Below, piece after piece: positions 5,117 to 5,741 of a DNA stretch of 5,741 nt (positions are counted from its first letter, which is position 1; every line of letters begins with the position of its first letter). The notes beneath the pieces are model-generated. The model made no database searches. It saw nothing but the letters and a program-made list of their open reading frames with translations, and was not told the DNA's origin. A program made the position numbers and the translations under genes. This stretch comes from an uncultured Clostridia bacterium (GTDB taxonomy: Bacteria > Bacillota > Clostridia > Oscillospirales > Acutalibacteraceae). The stretch is from assembly GCA_946187095.1 (NCBI GenBank), contig CAMHPW010000084.1, forward strand, positions 1-5,741, given 5' to 3'.

Positions 5117-5125
5117 TTTAAAAAG

Positions 5126-5159
5126 ATTCCTTTCATTTTGTGATGAGAGGAATTTTTTT
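5126..5159 (+). terminator. Rho-independent terminator of the XRE gene
   Basis: An 11-bp stem (5126-5136 with 5143-5153, one G-U wobble) closes a 6-base loop and runs into seven T's (5153-5159). It starts nine bases after the stop codon. Confidence 0.88.
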
Positions 5160-5170
5160 ATCAAAAAGTA

Positions 5171-5199
5171 TTGAAAAATCATATGCGATATATTATAAT
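5171..5199 (+). promoter_or_regulatory. Promoter of the leucine-rich-repeat protein gene
   Basis: TTGAAA (5171-5176) and TATAAT (5194-5199) are 17 bases apart. Transcription should start near 5206, which leaves a leader of only about 26 bases before the GTG start at 5232. Confidence 0.82.
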
Positions 5200-5231
5200 T
5201 TGAGTATATTGAATATATGGAGGTTAATAAA

Positions 5232-5741
5232 GTGAAAAAAATTAAAAAAACACAGGGAGTATTTTGGTTGATCCTTGCATTGGTAGGAGTTATTTTTACA
5301 AATATTGGTATATTGTCAAATGTTAGAGTTATTGTATCAGCAGTTGAAATATATACTTACGATGATTTTGAGTATGCGGTGCTTGATGACAGTACAGTAA
5401 TAATCACAAAATATATAGGTAGTGCATTGAGTGTCGATATTCCAAGTGAGATAGATGGGAAATTTGTGACAGAAATAGATGGTATGGCATTTTATGAGTG
5501 TAAATTAACGAGTTTGAACATTCCTAATAGTGTAATTGCGATAGGAGAGTTTGCCTTTGAATATTGCACAGAGTTGAAAAGTTTAAAAATAGGTAACAGT
5601 TTGGCAGAAATAAGATATGGTGCGTTTTATCACTGTGAAAGCTTGACCAGTGTAAATATGCCAAGTAGAATGATTGAAATAGGAGCGGAAGCTTTTTCTG
5701 CATTTAGGAGATTTACGTCAGGATCGCTCGTTCCTTTGTGA
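5232..5741 (+). CDS. Secreted BspA-type leucine-rich-repeat protein, apparently short
   Basis: A 169-residue exported protein. A basic N-terminus and hydrophobic segment (about 1-30) end in VSA-VE, a likely signal-peptidase site after residue 37. The domain YDDFEYAVLDDSTVIITKYIG (43-63) is the usual entry to LRR_5 arrays. Repeats follow, the later ones 23 residues long, at 70-96, 97-119, 120-142 and 143-165, with the pattern IP..V..IG..AF..C..L.S. The Cys at repeat position 16 is kept in repeats 2 and 3 (112, 135) but is Phe158 in repeat 4. The protein then ends at LVPL, just where a fifth repeat would begin. BspA-like proteins are typically longer and mediate adhesion or bind matrix; whether this short one works is unclear. 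The start is GTG 5232, eight bases after GGAGG (5219-5223); the ATG at 5217 overlaps that site. The gene looks more A/T rich than its neighbours except at the very end. Confidence 0.85.
   Translation: MKKIKKTQGVFWLILALVGVIFTNIGILSNVRVIVSAVEIYTYDDFEYAVLDDSTVIITKYIGSALSVDIPSEIDGKFVTEIDGMAFYECKLTSLNIPNSVIAIGEFAFEYCTELKSLKIGNSLAEIRYGAFYHCESLTSVNMPSRMIEIGAEAFSAFRRFTSGSLVPL

Noticed and set aside
4889..5182. A 97-codon minus-strand ORF opposite the XRE gene
   Set aside because: It is antisense to the conserved HTH domain and covers the terminator; its composition is that of a shadow frame.
5217..5231. ATG at 5217 as the start of the leucine-rich-repeat gene
   Set aside because: It overlaps the GGAGG ribosome binding site (5219-5223); GTG 5232 has an 8-base spacer and gives a normal signal peptide beginning MKKIKK.

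Overview
The window looks like chromosomal DNA of a low-to-moderate GC Firmicute, most likely a Ruminococcus-like gut Clostridium. This rests on strong AGGAG-type ribosome binding sites, canonical TTGACA/TATAAT promoters, TTG and GTG starts, short intrinsic terminators after most genes, and a BspA-type leucine-rich-repeat surface protein. The genus is inference only.

Layout, left to right: (1) the 3' end of an unrecognised gene (+), closed by a terminator at 287-324. (2) putP (+), a sodium/proline symporter with its own promoter and a TTG start. (3) A bidirectional terminator at 1928-1966, shared with convergent pncB (-), a nicotinate phosphoribosyltransferase. (4) A ~415-bp insert at about 3465-3880 with no convincing protein gene. 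It has hairpins at both ends, a terminator back-to-back with a near-consensus + strand promoter, and a helix-rich transcribed region. It looks like a tnpB-less relative of IS200/IS605 elements that may still make an omega-RNA-like transcript. (5) A nicotinamidase-like cysteine hydrolase gene, pncA-like (-), whose stop codon lies in the putative right end of the insert. (6) A divergent intergenic region with two good promoters, a 14-bp-phased triple repeat and two inverted repeats. (7) A small XRE-type regulator (+) with its own terminator. (8) A secreted leucine-rich-repeat protein (+), which stops at the last base of the window after about four repeats.

The pncA-like gene and pncB encode consecutive steps of NAD salvage (nicotinamide to nicotinate to nicotinate mononucleotide). 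They lie in the same orientation, so they were probably one transcription unit before the insert came between them. The insert's promoter fires against that unit: its transcript would run antisense into the 3' end of the pncA-like gene, and pncB has no clear promoter of its own. This insert and its effect on the NAD-salvage pair are the most interesting part of the window. putP, the regulator and the surface protein look like independent single-gene units.
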